Shown here in pieces: positions 1 through 8,831 of a stretch of 64,000 nt of DNA. The stretch covers positions 62,001 through 126,000 of the forward strand of contig NZ_JAMTCN010000014.1 of NCBI RefSeq assembly GCF_024171865.1, written 5' to 3'. The notes beneath the pieces were generated by a model. It was given only the letters and a program-made list of their open reading frames with translations. It did not search any database and was not told where the DNA came from. Source of the DNA: Prauserella aidingensis (GTDB lineage: Bacteria; Actinomycetota; Actinomycetes; Mycobacteriales; Pseudonocardiaceae). Each line of letters opens with the position of its first letter. The first letter of the stretch is position 1. Both the position numbers and the translations under genes were made by a program.

Positions 1-788
1 ACCGGCGCCTTGATGCCCGGGTGCGGGTCGTAGCCCTGGATCTCGAAGTGCTCGTAGGTGTAGTCGAACAGGCTGCCGGCCGGCTTCAGCGCCAGCGTGG
101 GGAACGGCCGTGCCTCGCGGGAGAGCTGTGTGCGGACCTGTTCGAGGTGGTTGTCGTAGATGTGGCAGTCGCCGCCGGTCCAGACGAAGTCGCCGACCCG
201 CAGCCCGACCTGGTCGGCGATCATGTGCGTCAGCAGCGCGTAGCTGGCGATGTTGAACGGGACGCCGAGGAACAGGTCCGCGCTGCGCTGGTACAGCTGG
301 CAGGACAGCTCACCGTCGGCGACGTAGAACTGGAAGAACGCGTGACACGGCGGCAGCGCCATCTGCGGGATGTCGGCGACGTTCCACGCGGACACGATGA
401 TCCGCCGGGAGTCGGGGTTCTCGCGGAGCGTGCGGAGCACCTCACTGATCTGGTCGATGTGCTCGCCGTCGGGCGTGGGCCACGAGCGCCACTGCACGCC
501 GTAGATCGGGCCGAGGTCGCCGTCCGGTGCGGCCCACTCGTCCCAGATCGTGACGCCGTTCTCCCGCAGCCAGTTGACGTTGGCGTCGCCGCGCAGGAAC
601 CACAGCAGTTCGTAGGCGATCGAGCGGAAGTGCACCTTCTTCGTCGTGATCAGCGGAAACCCGTCGGACAGCCGATAACGCAGCTGGTGACCGAAGATCG
701 ACCGCGTGCCCGTGCCGGTGCGGTCCGCCTTGTGGGCGCCGTTCTCCAGCACGTGCTGAAGCAAGTTCTCGTACTGCGTATCGGGCAT
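1..788 (-). CDS. thyA: Thymidylate synthase, 3' end beyond the window
   Basis: Makes dTMP from dUMP using methylene-tetrahydrofolate, in the cytosol. The visible 262 residues cover nearly the whole protein (about 264 in E. coli ThyA), so only a few C-terminal residues are missing. The N-terminus [17 protein letters not shown], the phosphate-binding RTGTGT, the W-rich block around residues 100-105, and the catalytic Cys near residue 147 in PPCHAFFQF are all present. The start ATG has no Shine-Dalgarno. A TAAGAT -10 box lies six bases upstream of it, so the mRNA is probably leaderless. It diverges from an FAD monooxygenase across a 54-bp tandem repeat. A folate gene (folA) often follows thyA in actinomycetes, but that would lie outside the window. 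Confidence 0.97.
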   Translation of the reverse strand, partial: MPDTQYENLLQHVLENGAHKADRTGTGTRSIFGHQLRYRLSDGFPLITTKKVHFRSIAYELLWFLRGDANVNWLRENGVTIWDEWAAPDGDLGPIYGVQWRSWPTPDGEHIDQISEVLRTLRENPDSRRIIVSAWNVADIPQMALPPCHAFFQFYVADGELSCQLYQRSADLFLGVPFNIASYALLTHMIADQVGLRVGDFVWTGGDCHIYDNHLEQVRTQLSREARPFPTLALKPAGSLFDYTYEHFEIQGYDPHPGIKAP

Positions 789-794
789 GCCTGA

Positions 795-800
795 ATCTTA
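795..800 (-). promoter_or_regulatory. Leaderless -10 box of thyA
   Basis: TAAGAT read on the minus strand (TANNNT class), with six bases between it and the ATG of thyA at 788. Transcription would start at or next to the start codon. This fits the lack of a ribosome binding site. The box overlaps the edge of the 54-bp repeat. Confidence 0.5.
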
Positions 801-906
801 GGCAGCCGCGCGAAGCGCGTCCGGTTGGGCGGTGGTGGGAGACGGCAGGGCGTAGGCAGCCGCGCGAAGCGCGTCCGGTTGGGCGGCGGTGGGAGACGGG
901 CGGGCA
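799..906. repeat. 54-bp direct repeat, two tandem copies
   Basis: Two copies (799-852 and 853-906) differ at only a few positions. Each carries the small palindrome CGCGCGAAGCGCG followed by TCCGGTTGGGCGG and GGGAGACGG. The same unit recurs at 57931-57996. At both loci it begins 11 bp upstream of a minus-strand start codon. Confidence 0.9.
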
Positions 907-916
907 TGATGACCGC

Positions 917-2077
917 ATGTCGGAACACGCGGTCGTGGTGGGCGGCGGTATCGCCGGGTTGGCGACGGCCGTCGCGCTGCGGCGCCGCTCGTGGCAGGTG
1001 ACCGTGCTGGAGCGGAAACCGTCGGTCTCCGAGATCGGTGCCGGGATCACGCTGTGGCCCAACGCGCTGCGGGCACTCGACGCGCTCGGACTCGGTGAGC
1101 GCATCCGTCACCTCGGGCTGGTACAGGCCGCGGGCGGGATCCGCGACAGTCACGGCCGGTGGCTGACCCGCACCGACACCGACGCGCTCGCCGCCCGGTT
1201 CGGCGACGGCATCGTGATCGTCGAACGCGGCGAACTGCTGGCGACGCTGCGGGAGGCGTGTCGCGACGTCCGGATTCGCACGTCCTCGGAGGTGCGGGCC
1301 GTCGAGCGGGACCCGGCCGGGCGGGATTCGGACGCGGTGGTGCGACTCGGCGACGGCGAGTCGGTCCGTGGCGATGTGGTGGTCGGCGCCGACGGAGTGT
1401 GGAGCGCCGTGCGCGGGTCGCTCTGGCCCCGTGCCAGGGTGCGTTCGACCGGCACGGTCGCCGCCCGGCTGATCGGCCACGTGTCCGAGCCGGAAGACGT
1501 GCGGGGCGGCGAGTCCTGGGGCCGCGGCGACTACGCCGGGATCGCGCCGTTGGCCGACGGGCGGCGCTACGCGTATCTGGCCGTTCCCGTCTCCGCGGGC
1601 GTACCCGACGACCCCGGTGAGGCGCTGGCGTGGTTCCGCCACCGGTTTGCCTCGTGGCACGCGCCGTTGCCGGAGCTGCTCGCCGACATCGAACCGTCGC
1701 AACTGCTGGTCAACGAGCTGGTCGACCTCGCCCCGCTGCCGACCCTGACCCGCGGACGGGTCGCACTGGTCGGCGACGCGGCACACGCCATGGCACCCAA
1801 CCTCGGCCAGGGCGCGTGCCAGGCACTCGAGGACGCCGTCGAACTCGCGAGCGCCCTCGCCGCAACCGATGGCGACACGGCCGAGCGACTGCGGGCCTAC
1901 GAGCGAAGGCGGCTGCGCCGCGTGCATCGGGTGGCCCGCCGCTCCCGCAGCGCGGGAATCGCGGCCGGTCTGCGTGGCCGCGCGACGACCACGGCCCGGA
2001 ACGTGCTGGCCGGCGCCGTCCCCGGCGCCCTGACACTCCGCGCCTTCGACGCCACCCTGGACTGGACACCGCCCTGA
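917..2077 (+). CDS. FAD-dependent monooxygenase (PHBH/aromatic hydroxylase type)
   Basis: Flavoprotein of 386 residues, likely hydroxylating an aromatic or related small substrate with NAD(P)H and O2. The N-terminal VVVGGGIAGLATA is the ADP-binding Rossmann motif. A mid-protein VVGADGVWSAVR is the DG motif, and GRVALVGDAAHAM near residues 278-290 is the GD motif contacting the FAD ribityl chain. The length is normal for single-component class A monooxygenases, and there is no signal peptide. It stands alone, divergent from thyA, with the 54-bp repeats in its upstream region. The substrate cannot be told from sequence: kynurenine, salicylate and urate oxidase relatives share this fold. Confidence 0.9.
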   Translation: MSEHAVVVGGGIAGLATAVALRRRSWQVTVLERKPSVSEIGAGITLWPNALRALDALGLGERIRHLGLVQAAGGIRDSHGRWLTRTDTDALAARFGDGIVIVERGELLATLREACRDVRIRTSSEVRAVERDPAGRDSDAVVRLGDGESVRGDVVVGADGVWSAVRGSLWPRARVRSTGTVAARLIGHVSEPEDVRGGESWGRGDYAGIAPLADGRRYAYLAVPVSAGVPDDPGEALAWFRHRFASWHAPLPELLADIEPSQLLVNELVDLAPLPTLTRGRVALVGDAAHAMAPNLGQGACQALEDAVELASALAATDGDTAERLRAYERRRLRRVHRVARRSRSAGIAAGLRGRATTTARNVLAGAVPGALTLRAFDATLDWTPP

Positions 2078-2121
2078 GGACTCGCCGAACACGTGGTGGA
2101 GCAGTCACAGGCTGGGATGTC

Positions 2122-2361
2122 TCAGGCTTCGGGAGAGCGGCTGGACGGTCGTCGGGTGTCCTTCCGGATCGAGCCGCTCGATCCAGGCGCGTCACCGGGC
2201 CAGGCGATGCCCAGGTCCTCGGCGAATCCGGTGGCGATGCGCTCGAGGACGTCCCGTTGAGTGCGCAACAGCTGGTTCTCGACGCGCAGCCATTCCAGTT
2301 CGGCGCGTTCGTCGTCGTTCGGTTGTGGCCCGCGGGAGCGCCGGCCCTCGTACTCGGTCAT
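2122..2361 (-). CDS. Small coiled-coil protein, 79 aa
   Basis: I do not recognise a named family. Residues 17-45 (ERAELEWLRVENQLLRTQRD and on) form a leucine-zipper-like helix that resembles the C-terminal zipper of IS3-family OrfA proteins. No helix-turn-helix or DDE partner is present, so it is not a full transposase. The tail is Arg/Ser rich and probably disordered. It lies 20 bp downstream of the DadA-like gene on the same strand and may be co-transcribed with it. The ATG has only a weak ribosome binding site. It could be a real small actinobacterial protein or a domesticated OrfA fragment. Confidence 0.55.
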   Translation of the reverse strand: MTEYEGRRSRGPQPNDDERAELEWLRVENQLLRTQRDVLERIATGFAEDLGIAWPGDAPGSSGSIRKDTRRPSSRSPEA

Positions 2362-2381
2362 GGCTGCAGCTTTCGCCGTGG

Positions 2382-3644
2382 TCAGCGGAGCGGGTCGAAC
2401 TCGTGGAGCGCGTCCAGCCGTTTTCCGGTGACGATCTGCTCGGCGAGCAGCCGCCCGGTCGCAGGGCCCTGCGTCAGGCCCCACATGCCATGGCCTCCCG
2501 CCGCGTACACGCCCGGTGCGTTCGTCGCACCGATCACGGGTTTGCCGTCGTGGGTGACCGGGCGGGCGCCCACCCATTCGTCGCGGCGTTCCTCCCACCG
2601 GACCCCGGTCAGCAGCGGGCGGGCGGATTCGACGACGGCGTCGATCCGCGCGGGGTCGAGCGCGTCGTCCACGTGGCGGAACTCCATGGTCCCCGCAACC
2701 CGCAGCGCACCCTGATAAGGCGTGCAGGCGACGCGGATTCCCGGCAGGTACACCGGACCGGTCACCGGCTCGTCGGTAGGAACGGTGAACGAATAGCCAC
2801 GACCGGCACGGACCGGCACGCGGATCCCGAACCGGCGACCGAGCCGGCCGAACCATGCGCCACCCGCCAGGACGGCGACGTGCGCCGACACCGTGGCCGA
2901 CGACGTCGACGCCACCGTCACGGCGTGATCGTGGGGCCGCACGTCGACCACGTCGAAGCCGTCGCGGATGACACCGCCCCGCTCGCGCACCGCGTCGGCG
3001 AGCCTGCCGGCGAACTCGCCGGGGTCGAGGTAGCGCTGCCCGTCGAGGCGGATGCCTTCGCCGAGCCGGCCGGACGCCTGCGGCAGCCGGTCCCGCAGCT
3101 CGCCGACGCTCAACCGCTGGTAGGAGACGTCCTGGCCGGCGTCGCCGAGCCGGTCGAACTCGTCGATCAGCGCGGTGGCCTGGTCGTGGTTCTCGAACGC
3201 GGCGGTGATCGGGGCCTGCACCGCTCCGGTCTCCACGCCGCCTGCGGAGAGGGTGTCGTAGGCCTTCAGGCTCTCGACGTTGAGCGGCAGGTTCGCGCGG
3301 GCCACGCGGTCCCAGCCGCTCCTGGTGCAGCGCGCGGCGAAGCGGAGCAGGAACCGCCAGAGCGCCGGATCTACCCTGGCAGGCACGTGCAGCGGCGCCG
3401 CGCGGTCGAACAACGAGCGCAGCCCGTAGCGGAGCACACCGGGGTCGTTGAGCGGCAGCGCCAGTCCGGGCGAGAGCCAGCCCGCGTTGCCCCAGGACGA
3501 CCCCGCGGCCACACCCCGACGATCGACGACGGTCACCTCGACCCCGTGTTCCTGCAGGAACCAGGCGGTCGACAACCCGACCACGCCCGCGCCGACGACG
3601 ACCGCCGTCCGCGGCTGATCCGAGCTGCCCGCGACGTTGAGCAT
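2382..3644 (-). CDS. DadA-like D-amino-acid dehydrogenase (FAD/DAO family)
   Basis: Predicted 420-residue flavin oxidoreductase that deaminates D-amino acids or a related amine. VVVGAGVVGLSTAWFL at residues 13-28 is the FAD-binding motif. GSSWGNAGWLSPG is typical of DadA, and the C-terminal GVYAAGGHGMWGLTQGP closes the FAD site. The ATG at 3644 is chosen because GGGAAGG lies about 8 bases upstream; the open frame extends further but the extra 26 residues do not look like protein. It is divergent from a PucR-type regulator, which suggests local control by an amino-acid-derived inducer. Confidence 0.9.
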   Translation of the reverse strand: MLNVAGSSDQPRTAVVVGAGVVGLSTAWFLQEHGVEVTVVDRRGVAAGSSWGNAGWLSPGLALPLNDPGVLRYGLRSLFDRAAPLHVPARVDPALWRFLLRFAARCTRSGWDRVARANLPLNVESLKAYDTLSAGGVETGAVQAPITAAFENHDQATALIDEFDRLGDAGQDVSYQRLSVGELRDRLPQASGRLGEGIRLDGQRYLDPGEFAGRLADAVRERGGVIRDGFDVVDVRPHDHAVTVASTSSATVSAHVAVLAGGAWFGRLGRRFGIRVPVRAGRGYSFTVPTDEPVTGPVYLPGIRVACTPYQGALRVAGTMEFRHVDDALDPARIDAVVESARPLLTGVRWEERRDEWVGARPVTHDGKPVIGATNAPGVYAAGGHGMWGLTQGPATGRLLAEQIVTGKRLDALHEFDPLR

Positions 3645-3702
3645 GAGTACCTTCCCGTGTCCGGTTCCACTCCCGTGAGCATGACCGAACCGGGCCGCCA
3701 CC

Positions 3703-3725
3703 AGGTTGTACGAACTCAACAACCT
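3703..3725. promoter_or_regulatory. Inverted repeat between dadA-like gene and pucR
   Basis: AGGTTGT at 3703-3709 and ACAACCT at 3719-3725 form perfect 7-bp arms with a 9-bp spacer, a layout suited to a dimeric regulator. It sits in the divergent intergenic region, so it is a candidate PucR operator. This is inference from position and symmetry. Confidence 0.4.
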
Positions 3726-3810
3726 CGGCTGGCGGGATTGTTCGGATCAGCCAGCGTACGATCGGCTCATCCGGGCGCGCCCCGGCGAATTCGTGCAGGG
3801 CTGGTCGTGG

Positions 3811-5349
3811 ATGGTCAGGCTGGATCGCCTCATCAACGTGCTGGGCGGCTACGACGTGCGCGCCGCGGGCCACAACCGGGACAGGGACGCCGAGCTGCAC
3901 AGCGTGGCGATGCACGACCCGGCGGGCGACGGTCCGGTCCTGGGCGACGCGCTGCTGGCGGTCGGCGTCCCCGACGGCGCCCGCGCCCTCGAGCTGGGGC
4001 GCGCCGCGCAGGCCAGGGCCGTACTGATCAGGGCCGACGGTGACCTCGACGAGGACGTCGTCGGCGCCGCGCGGTCCGCCGGGATCTGCCTGTTGCTGGT
4101 GCCCGCGGACGTGTAGTGGAGCCAGGTGGCCGGCGTCGTGTACGGCCTGGTGCTGGAGGGGCGGGAAACCGAAGCGGGCCGCGGGCCGAGCGACCTGTTC
4201 ACCCTCGCCGACAGCATCGCCGCCGGGGTCGGCGGACCGGTGACCATCGAGGACCAGCTCTCCCGGGTCATGGCCTACTCGAGCGTCCAGCACGACACCG
4301 ACGCGGCCCGGCTCGACACGATCCTCGGCAGGCGGGTGCCGGAACGGGTGCGGGCGCTGTTCGACGAGCGCGGCGTGTTCAGCCATCTGGCGATGTCCGA
4401 CGAACCGCTTCACGTCACCGGCGCCCCGGAACACGGCTTGCAGGACCGCACCGTCGTCGCGGTGCGCGCGGGCCGTGAGCTGCTGGGATCGCTGTGGGTC
4501 ACCTGCGACGGCCCGCTCGACCCGGTCCGCACGCGGGTGCTCGCCGACGGCGCCCACACGGTGGCGCTGCATCTGCTGCGCTCCCGGGTGAGCGCCGACC
4601 TGGAACGGCAGGTCGAGTCGGAACTGGTGATCGAGCTACTGGAGGGCACGCCGGACGCGGCCGCCCTCATCGGCAAACTCGGCCTTCCGCCCCGGCGGCA
4701 CCGTGTCATCGCGCTGCAGGCGCACACGGCGGCCGAGCGCAACGCCGCGATTCTGCTCGCGTTCGAACGGGCCACCACCGGTTTCGGCTGGTCGCGCCCC
4801 GGCAGGACGACGCTGTTCGGCAACACCGTCTACACCGTGCTTCCCTGCGACGACGATCCCGCACCCGCGCTCAACTGGTTGCATGAGCTCGCGCAGGGCT
4901 TGCCCCGCCACGCCAGTCTCGCCGCGGGCGTCGGCGGCCCCGCCGAGCCCGGCGAGATCCCGGCGAGCAGACAGGAGGCCGACGAAAGCCTCGCCCTGCA
5001 CGCGACCCGCGCCGAGGGTGAGCCGGTGTGCTACGACGAAGCCTGGGACGAGATTCTGCTGCAGCGTCTCCGAACCGCGGCCACGGCGGGACGAATGCCC
5101 TCGCGCGGTCCGATCGCACACCTCGCCCGGCACGACGATGCACACGGGACACGGTTGCTGTCCACACTCCACGCGTGGCTCGAAGCGCAGGGCGACCTGA
5201 ACGTCGCGGCCGACCACCTCGACGTCCACCCCAACACCGTCCGCAACCGCCTGCGCAAGATGTCCGAACTCGCCGATCTGCGCCTCGACGAACCACGCAA
5301 ACGCCTCGCGATGCTGATCACCCTCGCCATCGGCGAACCCGAGCGATAA
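3811..5349 (+). pseudogene. PucR-type transcriptional regulator split by an in-frame TAG
   Basis: Together the frame encodes the three parts of a PucR/CdaR regulator. These are an N-terminal PucR sensor (VRLDRLINVLGGYDVR onward), a central GGDEF-like region, and a C-terminal HTH_30 (residues DLNVAADHLDVHPNTVRNRL near the end). An amber codon at 4114-4116 interrupts the sensor domain just before the conserved W-x-Q. The reading frame continues open and well conserved on both sides, so a single base change (TCG to TAG would do it) is enough. A GTG at 4126 could restart a 407-residue protein lacking most of the sensor. ATG 3811 fits the family N-terminus. Partner gene: the divergent DadA-like dehydrogenase. 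Could be recent inactivation, a sequencing error, or a functional short form. Confidence 0.8.
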
Positions 5350-5433
5350 GCCCCGCATGTCCTGCACTCAGCCCCGCGTGTCCTGCGTTCAGGCACGCGT
5401 GTCCTGCACTCAGCCCCGCGTGTTCTGCGTTCA
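5350..5433 (+). repeat. 21-bp tandem repeat, four units
   Basis: Four contiguous 21-bp units at 5350, 5371, 5392 and 5413, of the form GCCCCGCGTGTCCTGCGTTCA with a few changes. The array begins on the first base after the TAA stop of the pucR frame. Related arrays occur at 60161-60244, 60316-60377 and 62332-62522. Confidence 0.9.
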
Positions 5434-5459
5434 GGCCATCCCAAGCTGCCGGGGGCCGA

Positions 5460-8400
5460 TCAAGCGACGTCGGCTGGAAGCGCCGTTTCCTTAATCTGGT
5501 GAAGAGTGCCGACGATGTACTCGACGTGTTCGGAAGGGAATGCGACGTCGATGCCGGTCGGCGCGTAGTCGGTGTACGGCGCCTCGTACAGCCGCCGAGG
5601 TTCGACAACGCCGTTCGAGGTCAGTTCGTCGATGATCATGCTGACGATACGGATCTGTTGTGCGGTGAACCGTTCGTCGTCGAGGTAGTTGGCGAATGCC
5701 TCCTGGGCTGCGACCCGGTCGAGACCGACCAGGGAGCGGATGAACAAGCCGAGACCACCGGTGCGCTCCGCGATGGCCGTGAGTTCGGAGGAGTCACCGA
5801 CGCCGCAGGACAGCAGGATCTCTTCGAGTGCCGCGAGGTCTTCGCCGGTGAGCTGGCGGTTCCTCCGCAGCCGCTGGAGGGCGACGTGGTCCTCGTGCTG
5901 TTCGAGGCACGCCAGCACCTTGGCTCGGAAACGTTCCTGGTTGATCCCGGGCGTCGTACCGGGCAGGGCAACCTCGGTGGGCGCGACGAGCTCGTCGGTG
6001 AAGTCGGCATACACCGGGTCACGCCTGGTCGGTTCCACAAGGCGAACGAGGCCACGCAACCGCTGCCGTGCCTGTTCCAGCATGGGCAGGGTGACGTCGA
6101 CCCACCAGCGGTCCCCGGCGACCGCTTCGACGAGTTCGCGCTGCTCGGCAACGGAGGGCACGCTCCGGATCATGCGCACGAGGGAGTCGGCGAGTTCCTG
6201 AACCTTCTCGCGCAGGCGTTCGGCCGTAGCCGTGTCACCTTCGAGCTGGGCGAGTTCGCGGCGCAGCATGAGCAGGTCGAAGCGCTTGGCGTACTCGTCG
6301 GAGTCAAGGTTGGCGGACGGCAGGCAGCCCAGTTCGCGTACGGCCGTGCGGTCCTGTTCGGACAACGCGGATTCCCACACGCTCCACGTTGCGAACCGCT
6401 CCACGGCTTGCCGGTGCGGCCGGACGAGCACGTTGTCGGGATTCATGCCGGCGACGAACTCGTGCAACGTGCGGGCTGCGCGCTCGCGCACGTCGGGAGC
6501 ATGGTGCTGCTGGTCGAGGGCGCCGATGATGTCGAGTCGTGCTTCGAAGAGTTTCTGCGTCAGCGACTTCTGCACCGCGGCTTCGGGTGCGGGCATGTTC
6601 TGGCTGAAGAACTCGAGGTTTCCGCAGAAGTCGAAGACGTAGAAGTTCTCCTTGTCCCTGCCTGGGCCGAAGAGGTCCGGGTGCAGGCGGGTGCCACGGC
6701 CGATCATCTGCCAGAACTTGGACGCGGTCCACACCTGTTTGAAGAACACGAGGTTGACGACCTCGGGGACGTCGATGCCGGTGTCGAGCATGTCGACGGA
6801 GATCGCGATGTGCGGGGCTTTGTCGGCCTGGGAGAAGTCGTCGAGGAGGCTTTGCGCGTATTCGGTCCGGTGGGTGATGACGCGGGCGAACTGTCCGGCG
6901 TGTTCGGGCCACTGTTCGTCGAAGCGCTGTTGGATGAACTCGGCGTGGCGCTGGTTGTTGGCGAAAATGATGGTCTTGCCGAGCCGGTCGCCGCCTGCGA
7001 CCTTGTGGCCGTCCGTCATGAGCGTGGAGAGCACCTTGTCGACGGTGTCTTTGTTGAACAGGAACCGGTTGACTTCCTGGGCGTCGATCTCCGTGGGGGC
7101 GGCCTCGTCCTCGCCCCAGTCGAGCGCGTCCCACTCGTCCTGTTCTTCTTGGGACAGGTCTCCGTAGCGAATGCCCTGCCGCATGAACTTCGTGCCGAGT
7201 GACATGCCTTTCGGCGGCACGAGCCAGCCGTCGGCGACGGCCTCTTCGAGCGGGTAGCCGTCGGTGGGCACGCCGTCTTCGAGGTTGAACAGGCGGTAGG
7301 TACTGCGGTTGACGTCGTCCTTGGGCGTGGCGGTGAGGCCGAGTAGCAGGCTGTCGAACCATTCGAAGATGGCGCCGTACTTGGCGAACACCGACCGGTG
7401 GGCTTCGTCGATCACGACGAGGTCGAAGTAGCCGGGGCCGTACTTTCCGCCCCCTCCGAACTCGTTGATCAGGTTGAGCATGGTCGGGTACGTGGACACG
7501 CACACGTGCGCGTTGGTGTTCCGCTCCGTCAGCAGGTTGACAACGGGCACCGAGGGCAGTTGCTGTTTGAAGACGTTGACGGCCTGCGTGACAAGTGCCG
7601 TGCGGTCGGCTAGGAACAGGACTCGCTTCACCCAGTTGGCCTTGATCAGCTGGTCGACGAGCGCGACGACGGTACGGGTCTTGCCGGAACCGGTCGCCAT
7701 GGCAAGCAGTGCCTGACGCTGTTTGGCTTCGAACGTCGCGCCGACGGCCTTGATCGCACGTTCCTGGTATGGACGTCCCGCGATGTCACGGTTGATCGGC
7801 GCGGCTGCGAGCGGTTTGCGGGTGTGCCGGCGTTGGATGAGCAGTTCGAGTTCGTCGCGGGTGTAGAAGCCGTGGATCTGCCGGGGTGGGTAGCCGGCGG
7901 CGTCGTCCCAGATCCAGTGTTCGTAGCCGTTGGTGTAGAAGATGACGGGGCGGCGGCCGAACTGGGTTTCGAGGCAGTCGGCGTAGAGCTTGGCCTGGTT
8001 GCGGCCGACTTCGGCGCTCTTGTTGGTGCGTTTGGCTTCGATGACGGCCAGGGGCAGGCCGTCTTCGCCCCACAGCACGTAGTCGACGTAGCCGCGGCCC
8101 CCGTCAGGCGGCATGCCGGTGACGGGGTACTCGCGGTCGTGGTCGTCGTCGAGTGCCCACCCGGCTTCGTCGAGCACGTGGTCGATGAGCAACTCGCGGG
8201 TGCCGGCCTCGTCGTATTGCCGGTCGTCGATGGCGACGTTGGCGGCTTGCGCAGCGTAGATCTGTTGTTGGAGCTCGGCGATCTCCGCTTCGTGTTTCGC
8301 GAGAAGTTCTTCCTTCTCGGCCAGTTCCTTGGCGCGTTCGGCGTCCTGCTCGGCGAGTTTCTCTTCGAGTTGCCGAACCTGGTCGTGAGACAGCGGCGCC

Positions 8401-8828
8401 GCTCTGGCCGCGAGCTGCGGATCGAAGGTGGCCTCGACCGGTGCGGCCTGCGGCTGGGGCGAGTGGTGGAACGCCGCCCACACCATGACGTGGTGCAGCT
8501 CACGGAGGACGGCGCCGGCTGTTTCCGGCCGGACGGCGCGGGTTTCGTGGACGGCTGCGTTGCCGGCCCGTCGGATGAGGTCGAGCTTCTTCGAGATCGC
8601 CTGTCCGGTGAGTGTTGTGAACGCGGCGTCGTGGAGGCGGGCGTTCAGGTCCTTACCGCGCGGCGTCTTGAGGTCGCGCACGTCGAAGAGGTGCTTGACC
8701 AGCCGCTCGATTGCGCGGCGACTGTAGAAGCATGCGGAACGTGGGTCGGTGGCGAGGTACGACTCCGCCTGGGTGCAATCGTCGTGGACGACCGGCAACG
8801 CGACCCCGACGAAGTCGAAGTTCCCCAT
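5460..8828 (-). CDS. hsdR: Type I restriction enzyme R subunit (HsdR)
   Basis: Motor and nuclease subunit of a type I restriction-modification complex, 1122 residues. Domain order: an N-terminal DUF4145-like helical region (about 10-110); a charged coiled coil (about 150-195); the HSDR_N nuclease with D249 and E264-A-K266 in VDYVLW and AVIEAKRT; then a superfamily-2 helicase with Walker A ATGSGKT (378-384) and DEAH (474-477). The C-terminal part resembles the EcoEI_R_C domain. The start is 3 bp after the hsdS stop, with a GGGGGAG ribosome site inside the hsdS end. No frameshift is seen, and the catalytic residues are intact. Confidence 0.96.
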   Translation of the reverse strand: MGNFDFVGVALPVVHDDCTQAESYLATDPRSACFYSRRAIERLVKHLFDVRDLKTPRGKDLNARLHDAAFTTLTGQAISKKLDLIRRAGNAAVHETRAVRPETAGAVLRELHHVMVWAAFHHSPQPQAAPVEATFDPQLAARAAPLSHDQVRQLEEKLAEQDAERAKELAEKEELLAKHEAEIAELQQQIYAAQAANVAIDDRQYDEAGTRELLIDHVLDEAGWALDDDHDREYPVTGMPPDGGRGYVDYVLWGEDGLPLAVIEAKRTNKSAEVGRNQAKLYADCLETQFGRRPVIFYTNGYEHWIWDDAAGYPPRQIHGFYTRDELELLIQRRHTRKPLAAAPINRDIAGRPYQERAIKAVGATFEAKQRQALLAMATGSGKTRTVVALVDQLIKANWVKRVLFLADRTALVTQAVNVFKQQLPSVPVVNLLTERNTNAHVCVSTYPTMLNLINEFGGGGKYGPGYFDLVVIDEAHRSVFAKYGAIFEWFDSLLLGLTATPKDDVNRSTYRLFNLEDGVPTDGYPLEEAVADGWLVPPKGMSLGTKFMRQGIRYGDLSQEEQDEWDALDWGEDEAAPTEIDAQEVNRFLFNKDTVDKVLSTLMTDGHKVAGGDRLGKTIIFANNQRHAEFIQQRFDEQWPEHAGQFARVITHRTEYAQSLLDDFSQADKAPHIAISVDMLDTGIDVPEVVNLVFFKQVWTASKFWQMIGRGTRLHPDLFGPGRDKENFYVFDFCGNLEFFSQNMPAPEAAVQKSLTQKLFEARLDIIGALDQQHHAPDVRERAARTLHEFVAGMNPDNVLVRPHRQAVERFATWSVWESALSEQDRTAVRELGCLPSANLDSDEYAKRFDLLMLRRELAQLEGDTATAERLREKVQELADSLVRMIRSVPSVAEQRELVEAVAGDRWWVDVTLPMLEQARQRLRGLVRLVEPTRRDPVYADFTDELVAPTEVALPGTTPGINQERFRAKVLACLEQHEDHVALQRLRRNRQLTGEDLAALEEILLSCGVGDSSELTAIAERTGGLGLFIRSLVGLDRVAAQEAFANYLDDERFTAQQIRIVSMIIDELTSNGVVEPRRLYEAPYTDYAPTGIDVAFPSEHVEYIVGTLHQIKETALPADVA

Positions 8829-8831
8829 CTT

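Noticed and set aside
4114-4116. Pyrrolysine or selenocysteine use at the TAG
   Set aside because: No such machinery is expected in this lineage, and the family has an ordinary residue there.
2122-4572. 816-codon minus-strand frame joining two genes
   Set aside because: It runs across the dehydrogenase gene in another frame and the divergent promoter; only its last 79 codons look real.
5350-5433. CRISPR array
   Set aside because: Units are contiguous 21-bp repeats without variable spacers, and there are no cas genes.
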